Origin: Bedellia somnulentella
Lineage: Eukaryota; Arthropoda; Insecta; Lepidoptera; Bedelliidae
Reading direction: 5' to 3'
DNA length: 64,000 nucleotides
Assembly (NCBI GenBank): GCA_963576735.1
Contig: OY755196.1
Location: 5,809,912 to 5,873,911 of the forward strand
In this document: in pieces, positions 44,103 through 55,338 of the stretch
Layout: the number at the start of each line of letters is the position of its first letter
Numbering within the stretch: position 1 is the stretch's first letter
Translations under genes and position numbers: made by a program
The notes under the pieces: generated by a model
Told to the model about the DNA's origin: nothing
Database searches by the model: none
Seen by the model: only the letters and a program-made list of their open reading frames with translations

Positions 44103-44294
44103 GGCTGCCTGTCCATTTAAGCGGAGCGATGCGGCGGAGCGGAGAAACGGAGAAATATTAGCCAATAGTATTGCACAAAAATTCCGCTCCGCAGTGGACA
44201 GGGCACAGAGTGTCCTTTTTGTGCAATACTATTGGCTAATATTTCTCCGTTTCTCCGCTCCGCCGCATCGCTCCGCTTAAATGGACAGGCAGCC
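44103..44294. mobile_element. Harbinger-like fold-back MITE, 192 bp, TTA target duplication
   Basis: The arms 44103-44181 and 44216-44294 are perfect 79-bp reverse complements by eye, starting ggctgcctgtccatttaagc. The spacer is 34 bp. TTA lies directly outside both ends (44100-44102, 44295-44297). A 3-bp TTA/TAA duplication is typical of PIF/Harbinger. Arms are GC-rich in an AT-rich region. No transposase. Confidence 0.85.
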
Positions 44295-44297
44295 TTA

Positions 44298-44789
44298 CAC
44301 GATAGATAAAGAAATAACACACGCTTTGACTTGCATTAACCTTACTACGTCGGAAATATATAGAGCTGTTAGGAAGGGAATTAATGTTTTATTTTATCTT
44401 TTTTTCTTTATAATGTCGTATGTTAGTGAAAGTTGGCATAAGCCATTTTGAATTGTAGTAAATTTAGCTAATGGGTTATTAATTCGCACTGCAAGTTCAT
44501 CAAGACGATATTGCAATAGACCTTAGGCCGTCCTAAACAGTAATTGAAATCATTGGTCTTTTTTGAACTTTAGGTAGTGAAAGATAATGACAGAGGGTGA
44601 AAAATTAACTTAATTAAATTAAGTTAGAAATAAGTGAACAAAGTAGTGTGAAAGATAGCGTTGTAAGAACAAAACATAAGAGATGTTAAGATGGATGCAA
44701 GTAGTAGCGAAAGAGATATATGGAATCTATGTAGACGGTTATCGTGATTAGTGAATTGCCAGTATTGCTACATATTAGGTGTAGACGAC
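44298..44789. other. No recognised features
   Basis: AT-rich. A weak RTE-like LINE resemblance near 44690-44740 (gtagcgaaagagatatatgg) is the only hint. Confidence 0.4.
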
Positions 44790-45350
44790 GACGGCCGTAA
44801 ATACGTGATATTTAGCTTCTCGTTCCGGAGGTTGCGAGTTCGATTCCCGCTGGGAGCAACATTTATGTGATGAGTGTTTCTTAGTCTTGGATGTTAGTTA
44901 TATGTGCATTATATTGTATTAAATTATCCCATAATAATACTTAGTTTGGGGCTAACTTAATCTATGTATACATACATACATATACTCACGGCTATAAATC
45001 CCTAGAAGGGGTAGCCAGAGCTAAGGAATTAGAAATTCCTCAGCCACTTTTGGAAAGTTGTGTGGGGAAAAGATGGTAAAATAAAGGTTGTTGGTGATGG
45101 GTCTCCAACCGCATCGCCCAAAAATCCCTTTAAAGCCCCCAATACCGTTAGTCGCCTCTTACGTACATCCACCAGAAGAAATAGGGTAATGCTATTCTAA
45201 GCCGACACTACACAGCAAAATAATATTAAACTATGTGTAATAGGAATAAAACGCTAGAAAATGATTGTATGAAGCATTAGAGCGCCAAGATCTTACATAA
45301 CGGCTATCTATAGATCCTACCTACCCAAATTTGAATTAACGGGCCGTAAG
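44790..45350. repeat. Family D SINE, full family A copy and a LINE scrap
   Basis: 44790-44975 is family D plus (ggaggttgcgagttcgattc to ggggctaacttaatctatgt). 44966-45215 is family A minus (tacatacatatactcacggc to gccgacactacacagc), nearly consensus. 45280-45350 resembles the RTE-like 3' end. Confidence 0.75.
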
Positions 45351-45801
45351 AAAGCAAGTCATAACAGCTCCATACATATCAGCATGTGCCAGTGATCTAT
45401 AACCCTTGTAATGTCCACTTCCGCAGCCAAATCACCTCAACACTACTGCATTACGTCACTGATACCTATTGCATTGACAGCTTCGTAGTATTTGTGATCA
45501 TATGGCAAAGAAAAAATAGATATTGGAGAGGAGAGGACTCTTTAAAGTTAAATTCGATACCTAAAATCATATATACAAGCGTTACTTAATAGCGTTCATC
45601 CAATTGAAAAATTTAAGTCATAGCTAATACACACTTGCATCGATTGTTTTTATATCTTTTTACAGTTTAAATGTTTAAGTAAACTGTATAGTAGTTAATT
45701 AAAATGTGAATAAATATCTCTTCTTTCTTGCTTTAATAGTAATTTTAACTTTAAAGAGTAGGTAAGAAGGTAAGAAAAAGTGTAATATGCGAACGAGAAA
45801 T
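45351..45801. other. No recognised features
   Basis: The open frame at 45386-45589 has no recognisable similarity or coding signature. Confidence 0.4.
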
Positions 45802-46016
45802 TAGAATAGCACTACCCCATTTTTTCCGGTGGGTGTACGTAAGAGGCGACTAACGATATTGAGGCTTTTGAGGGATTTTTGGGCGATGCGGTTGGAGACC
45901 CATCACCAACAACCTTTATTTCACCATCTTTTCCCCGCGCAACGTCCAAAAGTGGCTGAGGAGTTTCTAATTTCTTAGCTCTGGTTACCCCTTCTTGGGA
46001 TTTATAGCCGTGAGTT
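45802..46016 (+). repeat. Family A SINE-like copy lacking both ends
   Basis: It runs from ttagaatagcactaccccat to gggatttatagccgtgagtt. The TATG tail is replaced by unrelated sequence. Confidence 0.8.
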
Positions 46017-46362
46017 CACATTTTTATAATTTATAAATTTGCTTTTAGCTACTCTTCTTAGTTTTATAATTATAACCGTGCATAAATAAACATATTAAAC
46101 ATAAAAAGAGTATGTACATATTAAATCGACAAAATTAAAATTTTGTTGACTATGTGGGTGCCAATGAATGACATCAAGTGATACAAAAAGTACACTTTTT
46201 TGTTTTACATGCCTTTAGGTTTTTGTTAGATTCCGTATTGTTTACGTGTATGACTCATTTGAGGATCCAATATTTATGATAAAAAGCACGCCATCTTTGT
46301 TTTGAATTAGTTATTTTCCTAAAATTCTTCATAAATATAAAGACCGTCTTTTTATTGTTATA
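46017..46362. other. No recognised features
   Basis: AT-rich plain sequence. Confidence 0.45.
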
Positions 46363-46800
46363 TACATACATACATATACTTACGGCTGTAAATCCCTAGA
46401 AGGGGTAGCCAGAGCTAAGGAACTAGAAGTACCTCGTCCACTTTTGGAAAGTTAAGTGGGGAAAAGATGGTAAAATAAAGGTTTTTGGTAATGGGTCTCC
46501 AACCGCATCGCCCAAAAATCCCTTAAAAGCCCCAATACCGTTAGTCGCCTCTTACGTACACCCACCGGAAGAAATGGGTTAGTGCTATTCTAAGCCGACA
46601 CTACACAGCAATCGTTATTATTGTTATATGTATGGAATTTTACTCTTTGTAACTACCACTAAAAAATCTAAAAATATCTTTCATTGGATAGGGCAAAGAG
46701 TATCGATCGCCACTTTGTACGATCCTGACAAACCTCTCTAGCTCTGGCATCCATTTTTGTGATTAATAACCGTTTATAACCTCAAGTATGTACTAGCCAG
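46363..46800. repeat. Full family A copy (minus) and a minus LINE 3' scrap
   Basis: 46363-46609 runs tacatacatacatatactta to gccgacactacacagc. 46690-46745 reads agagtatcgatcgccacttt, then gtacgatcctgac. Confidence 0.8.
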
Positions 46801-47099
46801 CTAAACATTATTTCTCTCACAACCTCCATATTCGCTTTTACAATGATTTATCACTAATATCGATAACTTTCACTATGCAACGTGAATTGACGTTTTGTCA
46901 TATCGCACAGCTCAGTTGTATGAGCTTTTGACTAGCACTTTCACCCGGGCTTGTTCGTTTTGTACTATGGAGTTGATGAATGTGTGACTTCAAAATGATA
47001 CACTAAAACATAGATTACGGTAAATATATAGTTTGATTAGTTCATTATCATTGTATAAATATTACTAAGAGGGGTAGCCAGATCTTCAGAATTAAGAAA

Positions 47100-47405
47100 C
47101 TAAACTCAAACGTTGCCGCCGTATATCCCCGAAGGGGTTGGTAGAGGTACTTATACTTCTGAACATCACGTGAAATTGTCAGCTGGTGTTCAGTGTACCC
47201 ACGTTTTACTTGGACAGTGTATTTCGCCGTTTTGTACGAATACACTATCTTGATTAAGTTCAACTTAGCCATGTGGGTTTCCTCACGATGTTAAATTAAC
47301 CACACATATGACTTTAGAAAAGTCAAACTGGTGTAGACCCAATCTGGAATTAGAACTCTAATCGACTTTACGATAAGCGTCGTCCTACCCACTGAGTTAT
47401 AACGA
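47100..47405 (-). repeat. Family B SINE, diverged
   Basis: aaacgttgccgccgtatatc to gagttataacgattgc, with an internal gap in the cgatgtt-to-aaattaacc region. Confidence 0.75.
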
Positions 47406-47809
47406 TTGCTATTTATATACGTATCCTTAAGTATCTTGATGCAGATATAATATAAATATACTTTCCATTTCTGCCATCTCGAAGTTCAACAATTAGTAAG
47501 TCTGCGGTATGTAGGGTTTTCTTTCACGAGTGTTAGGGTTGTGACTTATAAAACGTATCATTTTATTTGTACTGGAATACATTTCTAGGACTTCAATGCA
47601 AATTGCGATTGAAATGAATTGTGCTGAGCGAGGTTTGGTAAACCTCAGTCTTCTTACTATCTATGCAGTCGGTCTTAAGATTTATTAAGCCGCGCTCTGA
47701 ATAAGAAACCATTAAATTTCTTCTATTAACTTCAGTGAAAAAATTGAGTTTCGGTGAAAATTCCTTAGTGTTAGGTTCGATCACGACATGCGACCCCTTA
47801 CGACACTTA
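47406..47809. other. Unassigned stretch with an 85-codon minus open frame
   Basis: A minus frame at 47593-47850 has even composition (for example EFSPKLNFFTEVNRRNLMVS) and is not a known repeat, but its 5' end runs into a MITE and I recognise no family. It might be a decayed gene piece or chance. Confidence 0.25.
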
Positions 47810-47914
47810 CGCCCGATTTCAATCGTTCTGTCGCATTGAAATCTTAACAACTGAATGAGACAAAACGATACTTAAGTCGTTCTCAGCTGGAATACTCAAT
47901 TCAGAAATCGGGCG
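47810..47914. mobile_element. Fold-back MITE (family G), second copy, TTA flanks
   Basis: The ends cgcccgattt and aaatcgggcg, with internal blocks caatcgttctgtcgcattga and ttctcagctggaatactcaa, match the element at 10401-10532. Most of the left arm is deleted. TTA lies at 47807-47809 and 47915-47917. Confidence 0.8.
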
Positions 47915-48039
47915 TTAGCAATGTCAACTTGATCATATATATTTTGGGTTAAAAACTTACATAACCTTTTTTTTGTAAAAGTGATCTATGATGCAGAATA
48001 AAAATGAAAAAGCGTTTTTATTTTGACTAATAAATAAAG

Positions 48040-48410
48040 AATAAATAAAGGAAAAAAAAATTTCGACACAGGCGGGATTCGAACCCGCGACCTCGGGTAT
48101 ACGCCCCCGTCGCTCTTGCCAATTGAGCTACCGTGTCAATGTGGTGTCAATGACTGCCAGCGCGAAATTCTTCTATCCTTTATTTCTTTTACACGTTTTA
48201 GTAGTGTTTGCGTTTCCTACCTCCGAATTTTTTACCAATTCGGAAGGCCACTTGTCTATCTTTTCAGATAGAATGCAAATGTTGAAAACGCCTAACTATC
48301 ACATAATTTAAATCTTTTTGTTCATGAAAACCTCATGTGGGGATTATTACTAATAAATAAAGGAAAGAAAAATTTTCGACACAGGCGGGATTCGAATCCG
48401 CGCGCTTTTA
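48040..48410 (-). repeat. Family C SINE, full body plus the start of a second copy
   Basis: The tRNA-like head lies at 48060-48140 (ggattcgaacccgcgacctc, ccaattgagctaccgtgtca). The body runs through ggccacttgtctatcttttc to the edge acctcatgtggggattatta. A second head starts at 48375 (ggcgggattcgaatccgcg) and breaks off. Confidence 0.8.
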
Positions 48411-48534
48411 TTTTGGTTTTCTGATTTAGGCGGGCGATTGAAAACGTACGTAGAGGTGATAAATCGTACACAGAGTTTCAAAGACTGTTAATTTGTACCT
48501 CTTAATATACTACGCTATTAGTTCTCAATGGGCT

Positions 48535-48862
48535 TACCCCCAGAGACTATCGATCGCCACTTTGTACGATCCTAGCAAACCTCTCGACATTCATAAATCT
48601 TTTCATACAAGTTGTCATTCTCTTTCAATTATGAAACCCCGTGTAGGATCGGCTTAGAATGTCAATACCCCTTTCGATCCAAGGGGATCGTAAGAGGTGA
48701 CTTAGGGTATTGTCCTTGTTTAAGTGGTCATTGGGCGATGCGGTTGGCGACCCACAACCAACGATACTTTATCATCTTGTCCTCTATCAACTTCTAAATG
48801 TGGCTGAGGTATTTCTAGCTCTGGATACTCTTTAGGGATTAATGGTCGTGAGTATATGAATG
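48535..48862. repeat. Minus RTE-like LINE scrap and plus family A copy
   Basis: 48540-48590 reads gagactatcgatcgccactt. 48641-48862 is family A (cgtgtaggatcggcttagaa to gtcgtgagtatatgaatgta) with small deletions. Confidence 0.7.
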
Positions 48863-48974
48863 TAAAAATAAAACTTACAAAAATTAAGTATCTTTTTTTA
48901 TTGCTAAATAAGTGTCAGCCCTAGCTATTGCGCGTGTCGCTTGGCGCCTGCGCTCACGGCTCCGTCGGTAAGAC

Positions 48975-49300
48975 AAGCCTAAAGTAATTTAATGTTTTTT
49001 GACATGAATTCCTCATGTGGGGATTATTACTCATAAATAAAAGATGTTATTAAAGGAAAGAAAAATTTCGACACTGGCGGGGTTCGAACCCGCGACCTTC
49101 GGGTATACGCCCCCGTCGCTCTGCCAACTGAGCTACAGTGTCAGTTGGCATCCAGCGCGAAATTTCTCTATCCTTTGTTTCTTTTTTACACGTTCAAGTA
49201 GTGTTTGCGTTTCCTACCTCCGAATTTTAACTAATTCGGACGGCCACTTGTCTACCTTTTCAGATAGAATGCAAATGTTGGAAACGCCTAACTATCACAT
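48975..49300 (-). repeat. Family C SINE, full body
   Basis: The head lies at 49060-49143 (cggggttcgaacccgcgacc, gccaactgagctacagtgtc). The body ends acgcctaactatcacataat, where the palindrome 49300-49501 begins with another copy of the same edge. Confidence 0.85.
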
Positions 49301-49501
49301 AATTTAATGTTTTTTGACATGAATTCCTCATGTGGGGATTATTACTCATAAATAAAAGATGTTATTAAAGGAAAGAAAAATTTCGACACTGGCGGGGTTC
49401 GAACCCCGCCAGTGTCGAAATTTTTCTTTCCTTTAATAACATCTTTTATTTATGAGTAATAATCCCCACATGAGGAATTCATGTCAAAAAACATTAAATT
49501 A
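49300..49501. repeat. Perfect 202-bp palindrome made of family C SINE sequence
   Basis: The two 101-bp halves are exact reverse complements with no spacer. The centre is ggcggggttcgaaccccgcc at 49391-49410, which is the T-arm (box B) of the tRNA-like head. Each half is the SINE edge aatttaatgttttttgacat to the box B. Confidence 0.95.
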
Positions 49502-50780
49502 ACTACTATCACTTATTCGCGCTTTTTATTCACACTAAGGTCGCGCCTCTCGCCCCGTTTAATGATTACGCTTTGTAATATTTGTCGCTAAACAAAGATA
49601 ATCGACCTATAAGGCGTTTCTTTTTTAATATCTCTATATCGATCTTTAAAGTTTTTCTAAGGTATGGCTTTCTAAAACTTTGATATATTGCTAACTTTGT
49701 ATATTTTATTAAAATTCTAATACAGCCTAATACATGCCTATAAGTATATTAACTGTAACTTTAACAAAAACAACCGTTGTTAAGTAATTGTAGTATAAAA
49801 AAATATTTTTGGACACAGGAATAGAATTTAACAATTGATTCTTATTTGAAAGCCAAGCCAATTCAATAAAAAAAATAGGATGAAAAAAATATATCCCACG
49901 AAATATTGAATAAAGAAAGTTTACAACTTCATCTCTGGCAATACTAGCAAGACTTCTGAGAAATACCAATGTTACAATTCACTTTCCTCTAAAGCTTAAA
50001 ATAACTTAATTTAATACAAAAACATTTAAAAAGAACAAAAGATAAAGATCAACTTGTGCAACCGTTTCTGAAGAAAGTTGTAAAAGGAAATCCGACGTAC
50101 AACCTCCTTCGTATTGCGCAACGTTACCTGACTGGCTGGAACTTAATTACGACCTCATTACTCATTACCTTAGACTTAAAAAAAGTGAACATGATTGTAT
50201 TATTCTTGATTCAAAATGTCGATATAAATTATGATTAATATCATAAAAAAACATAGGCGAGGAAAACATAACTAACTATTTACTTATTAAAACTAATGTG
50301 TTGGCATAAATTTTAAAATTAGGTTTTTTAAAATATTGGGCTGAAAATCAATATCCTGAAACTAAAATGATACGCAAAATGTAGCCAAGATTGTACTATG
50401 GTCAGTGATCTTCAAATGTATTTGTTTTAAATTCATATTTATCGGAAATATTATATTTTCTGCATTTTTTTAAGTGACTAAATGAAAATTATAGTTTAAT
50501 ATGTATAACTTAAATGTTAATTACTATTTATATGTAAGCAACTGTGGTCAAAGCTTGCAGTGACTTAGTGTGTAACATTATAAAATTTCCTAATACAAAC
50601 ACAACGCAACACTAGGCACTCAATTGAATGGCGGTTTTAATATCAGATTCATGATAATTCAACACTACGATATTATACTTGCGACATTGCGTCAATGAAG
50701 TGTTATAAGATTTGATTGTATAGTGGTAGGTGTTACAAGTCCTACTTATATTATGAAACTTAGTGCTTACATTACTAGGA
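49502..50780. other. Longest repeat-free stretch of the right half; no gene recognised
   Basis: AT-rich. Short frames at 49727-49969 (minus) and 50056-50238 (plus) have no recognisable domain. A less AT-rich block at 50060-50160 is exon-like in composition but matches nothing I know. Confidence 0.45.
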
Positions 50781-50887
50781 TTTTAATGAGCTTTGTAGTA
50801 TTGGCTTAGAAAAGCACTAACTCATTTCTTATCGTAACCGTGGACTTATTTATTTTATTTTATTTGGAACATTTACAGCGTATACAT
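50781..50887 (+). repeat. Family A 5' fragment and a LINE-like TTTTA tail
   Basis: ttgtagtattggcttagaaa to ctcatttcttatcg is the start of family A. A TTATTTTATTTTATT run follows, and appears to have been the target of the next SINE. Confidence 0.55.
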
Positions 50888-51253
50888 TAAACATAACATA
50901 ACATAAACGTTCACGCCGAATATCCCCGAAGGGGTTGGCAGAGGTACTAATCCTTCTGAACATCACGTGACTTTGTCACCGGGTGTTCAGAGTACCCACG
51001 TTTTGCATGGACAGTGTACTCACGTGATAGGGGGCAGGCCTATCGCCGTTTTGTACGAATACACTGTCACATGACTAAGTACAACTCAGCCATGTGGGTT
51101 TCCTCACGATGTTTTCCCTCACCGTTAACAACCATGATAAATTAACCACACATATGTCTTTAGAAAAGACAAATTGGTGTAGGCCCGACCCAGGATTCGA
51201 ACACTAGTCGCTTGCACGATAACCAAGAGTTCTACCCACTGGGCTATCACGGT
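50888..51253 (-). repeat. Family B SINE, full length
   Basis: It runs from ataacataacataaacgttc to gggctatcacggtc. Box B reads ggattcgaacactagtcg. It is close to the copies at 13580 and 14553. Confidence 0.88.
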
Positions 51254-51970
51254 CATTAACTAAACAATAAAGTAAACAGTGCAATGCCAATTAAAAATCT
51301 CCACCTATAACAATAAAAACTAAAAACAACAACTTACAGACTAAAAGTAAATTCAAATAACAGACCGAGAACAATAGAAATAATGGTAACAATACTAAAA
51401 ACTAAATTGATTATTGGTAAAAAAGAAAAATATAATAATAATTAACTTAAATGTTTTGAAAAATTAATTGGTAAATAATCGCTTGATTGCTGGAATGCTG
51501 AATGATGAATAATGAATTTAAAAGGCGTTAAAAGTTATTTTAGAGTGATGTGGGGTGGTACCAATCCCATATAATATATGGGATTGGTACCAAGTACCAT
51601 ATATTATAAGCAGTATAGGTATATTACACCTTAGTGTTGAATATTTTTGTCCCTAAACTTCCAGTGGCTAAGTAATTACCAATTCTAAGGCGCTAGCAAC
51701 TCCTTTTTGGGATAGGCAGCCGTGAGATTAGGTAAAAACTTAAAAATATCCGAGCATCATTTACTACTTAAAAATGATGGTGTATTACTAAACTAACCCA
51801 ACAGTAATCATAATCAATAAACATATATCTATGTTCAATGCAACCCACTGGTCGACAATGGACCATTACCAGCGCACTATTAATTAGTGTCACTAACATT
51901 TTATATGATAACAGGTGGCGCAATATGGTGTGTGTGTGTGTTGAATGAATGCATGCATTTCAGATATAAC
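51254..51970. other. Mostly plain DNA with one short perfect hairpin
   Basis: 51557-51591 is a perfect 16-bp-arm palindrome (ggtaccaatcccatat, 3-base centre). 51660-51727 resembles the 3' end of family A. Nothing else is recognised. Confidence 0.5.
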
Positions 51971-52270
51971 ACACATACATATAAGTACTCATGGCCATTA
52001 GTCCCAAAAAGGGGTAGCCAGAGCTTCAGAGCTAAAAACTCACATTTTATTTCAATATATTTTCCCTACGTTACTATAATAAATGTACTTACTTAGTCAT
52101 GTGACAGTGTACTTGTACAAAACGGCGATGGGCCTGTGATGGATACGTGAATACAACTGTCCAAGCAAACCGTGGGTACTCTGAACACCAGGTAACAATG
52201 TCAAGTTGCGTTCAAAAGTATTAGTACCTCTGCCAGCTCCTCTGGGATATACGTCGTGAACATTTGAGTT
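51971..52270. repeat. Minus family A edge and plus family B 3' part
   Basis: 51971-52065 reads acatataagtactcatggcc to cttcagagctaaaaactcac. 52085-52270 reads acttagtcatgtgacagtgt to cgtcgtgaacatttgag. Confidence 0.7.
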
Positions 52271-52329
52271 TGACATTTTCCTTACAACTTTTAATGCCTC
52301 TAACATCCATACATCTATGTATGACTCAC

Positions 52330-52399
52330 CAATCATCACACATCTATAGAAGACAGTGAACATTATCAACACACAAGCGAGCGCAGATAACTGTCTCAT
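52330..52399 (-). CDS. Candidate start-codon exon encoding a signal-peptide-like sequence
   Basis: An ATG at 52397-52399 opens 23 codons, MRQLSALACVLIMFTVFYRC then VMI, followed by one base and a strong donor (G|GTGAGT, 52324-52329). An acceptor-like actacaacag lies upstream at about 52447-52456. The peptide is a hydrophobic N-terminal segment. The phase (one base over) fits the two-base start of the RhoGEF exon at 36434-37684, but a cytosolic exchange factor is not expected to have a signal peptide, so it may begin another gene or be chance. The sequence is not part of any repeat family I see here. Confidence 0.3.
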
Positions 52400-52447
52400 A
52401 CAAGAGTAACGACGCTATCGTGCGTTGACACGACTATCTGTTGTAGT

Positions 52448-52700
52448 AGCCCACACAGCCTGTGGGAGCTTTGAAAGCTATCGGCTCAAAAGCTCTGGAA
52501 ACTAGGAACGAAAAACCATTTCAAAATATATATTTCGGGATTTTGTCAAAAAGTTTTTGAGTAATGCTGAGTAAGGAGTGAGCTTATAATTTGAAAACGT
52601 GGGTACTCTGAAGCCCACACAGTCTGTGGGAGCTTTGAAAGCTCTGGGTTCAAAAGCTCTGGAAACAAGGCAGTACAAACCATTTTTTTTTTGGGATTTC
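52448..52700. repeat. Direct repeat pair, ~75 bp, 165 bp apart
   Basis: agcccacacagcctgtggga at 52448 and agcccacacagtctgtggga at 52613 each continue with gctttgaaagct and caaaagctctggaaac. 52705-52770 then carries the first 60 bp of family A. Confidence 0.75.
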
Positions 52701-52770
52701 GTATAGTGCTGCTGTGTAGTGTCGACATAGAATAGCACTACCCCATTTCTTCCGGTGGGTGTAAGTCATA

Positions 52771-53204
52771 GATAACCCCCTATAGATTCCGCTTACAGGG
52801 CACTCGATATCGGCAACACGTCCGACTAATTGAGTTGAAGTATAATAAAATTTGTTCTCCGCACTGTTTCAGTTGCGACCAGAACTAGGAACTGAGTGTT
52901 CGTGCACCAAAAATATTTATACATACTATTTATTTATTACTTTTGCTTTGAAATGCATACATGTTTTATAAAGTGGTGTGGGAAATCAACCACAAAATAC
53001 ATCTACCAAAAAGACGGTATTACATTCCATTACTAAGCATCAAATCATAATTAAATTGTAATTCAAGAGATCAATTTAAACTGGTCAACACCATAGTTCC
53101 GTCACATTCACTCTTTACGTTGATCGTGATTACGTCTTTTTCTAGCATAACGTCAAGGATGTCCAGAGATACTTTTAGAACGGAATGGTTTCGGAACGGG
53201 AACT
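52771..53204. other. No recognised features
   Basis: Plain sequence without coding or repeat signal. Confidence 0.45.
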
Positions 53205-53415
53205 ACGAAGTCAATCCGGTCCGAAGGTTGCGGGTTCGATCCCGATTTCAGAGCAATATTTATGTGATGAGCTTCAATGATTGTTTTTTAGTCTTAGGTA
53301 TTATTCATATGTGTACTATATAATATTAAATATATCGTTAAGTTAGTATCCCATAATATAAGTCTTACTTAGTTTGGGACTAACTTAATCTGTGTATAAT
53401 ATGTCCGTATACAGA
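53205..53415 (+). repeat. Family D SINE
   Basis: Box B aaggttgcgggttcgatccc and the body to gggactaacttaatctgtgt match the copies at 9240 and 44790. The box A part is eroded. Confidence 0.75.
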
Positions 53416-53933
53416 TTATTTCTTAAATATAAGTACAAGTATATATTTATTTATTTGTTTTATTTAATCTTTTTGCAAAACCTAACATCAAAATTAAAAG
53501 GACGCAGACGAAGTCGCGGGTACCAGCAAGTATCTAAATATTTCAAATCTTGCTCTGATAGAATTTCTTTTATATTTGAGTTTTTCTAAATTACCCGAGA
53601 TGAAAGCCAAATAGATTGAAGCTTCTTATCGTTTCAACGACACCGGTTTTGTTTACCGGCCCATGTATATGTATTTCCATTTCTTTCTTTCTTTTCAATA
53701 AAAATATGAATGTTAAAATCTATTATTCTTTCCTTACGAACAAATTTATCAATATAATTTCTCAAATGTGTCCCATCACTATTAAAGAGTTCAAGTATAG
53801 AGCGACCTTGAAGGAGCCAATCACAGGCATTGTGCGTTGTTCCCCGCTACTCGTGCTTTCCTCCAAAAGTTGCCAGTTTGGATTCATACAAATATATACT
53901 GTATGCGGAGTCTATTGGGGGTGGTCTGTGGTG
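53416..53933. other. No recognised features apart from a LINE-like tail
   Basis: gacgcagacgaagtcgcggg (53502-53521) is a phrase common next to insect LINE ends. The rest is plain. Confidence 0.35.
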
Positions 53934-54129
53934 TAAGTTAAAGGCGACTAACGGCATTGGAGCTTTTAAGGGATTTTTGGGCGATGCGGTTGGAGACCCA
54001 TCACAAACAGCCTTTTTTCACCATCTTTTCCCCACGCAACTTCCAAAAGTGGATGATGAATTTCTAATTCCCTAGCTCTGGTTACCCCTTTAAGGGATTT
54101 ATAGCCGTGAGTATATGTATGTATGTATG
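53934..54129 (+). repeat. Family A SINE-like copy, 5'-truncated
   Basis: It runs from ggcgactaacggcattggag to gtgagtatatgtatgtatgt. Confidence 0.85.
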
Positions 54130-54179
54130 GATTTTGTATAAAGCGATTGGGTAACAGTAGTCTAGCATTTATGAATCTT

Positions 54180-55220
54180 CGAAGGGTGTACATCCCTTTC
54201 TCCCACAGCTTTCCCCTATAATCAAAACTAAATACATTATATCTTTATCCCTACAACTGAGATGTCGTGAGCAGGCGTGTATAAATCAGCTACATGCTCG
54301 TAATGCCAGTCTTTCTCGGTGGTTCTACACTATGATGATATAATATTAGTGTGATAGGACATAACAAATAATTATTTCATGTAAAATAAATCACGTCTAC
54401 TTGCTTAATAATTAAAAACCATTAAACGTTAGGTTGAGGTGCTCATAGCACCTCAATTGGCCTAGACCTCGTTTTTAAAACATACCCTTTTTATATTTTA
54501 AATCGATTAAAGACTTCAAACTAAACAACTTTGCCTATGGAAGGTTTATCTAAAATATTGTAATTTTCAAAATAATTAATACATAAAAATTTACAAAGTT
54601 GTTTAGCTTTATGTTTTTAATCGATTTAAAGTATAAAAAGGGTATGTTTAAAAAGCGAGGTCTAGGCCAATTGACGGCATTAGGCTTATCGTGCCCTATC
54701 GCTTACAGAATTTGTCATTTTTATCATCGATTTATTATAAGACGTTATGTCGGCAAAAACAGGGGCAGCATACTCATGATTATATAGTGAGCTTTTCGGT
54801 AAGAAAGATATAAAGATAGATGCTGTGTGGGGGCAGCTTAGAATAGCACTACCCCATTTATTCCTATAGGTGATTGTAGGAGGCGACTAAGGGTGTAGGG
54901 CCTTTAAAGTTATTTTCGGGTGATGCGATTGGATACCCATCACCAAAAACATTTATTTTACAATGATTTCCCTACTAAACTTCCAAAGTAGCTGAAGAAT
55001 TTTCTGATTCTGAACCTCTGGCTACACCTTTTAGGGATTATTAACCGTGTATGCCCTAAATTACGACATTTGTAGCTAAAACTGCACCCCGTTATAACAT
55101 TTGCTTAAAATCCATATATCATACCATCTTTATGCCCAACGTACACATCGTGAGCACGCGTCTATAAATCAGTATCATCTAGTGCCATTCTTGCTCGGTG
55201 GTCCTGCAGTGATGTAATGT
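54180..55220. repeat. Diverged direct repeat pair enclosing a hairpin MITE and a family A copy
   Basis: 54250-54350 and 55140-55220 share cgtgagcaggcgtgtataaa/cgtgagcacgcgtctataaa and gctcggtggtcctgc-like blocks. Between them lie the hairpin at 54453-54674 and family A at 54822-55050 (ctgtgtgggggcagcttaga to accgtgtatg). Confidence 0.55.
54453..54674. mobile_element. Fold-back MITE, 222 bp
   Basis: The termini tcaattggcctagacctcgt and the mirrored acgaggtc-type right end (gcgaggtctaggccaattga) pair. Pairing continues inward through aaaacataccctttt, atcgatt and acaactttg, so almost the whole element is a stem. A small palindrome gaggtgctcatagcacctc precedes it. Target duplication not identified. 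Confidence 0.8.
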
Positions 55221-55338
55221 TAGCTGGGGGCTGTGAAACTTCGTGAGTTTGTTGCGATGGCCCGATAAATGTGATGCTTTGTAAATCGGTTTGTACTCTT
55301 GTGACAGTGTGCTTGTAACAGAGATACAAGTAATACTA

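Noticed and set aside
47593..47850. 85-codon minus frame
   Set aside because: It begins inside a MITE and matches nothing; no support as a gene.
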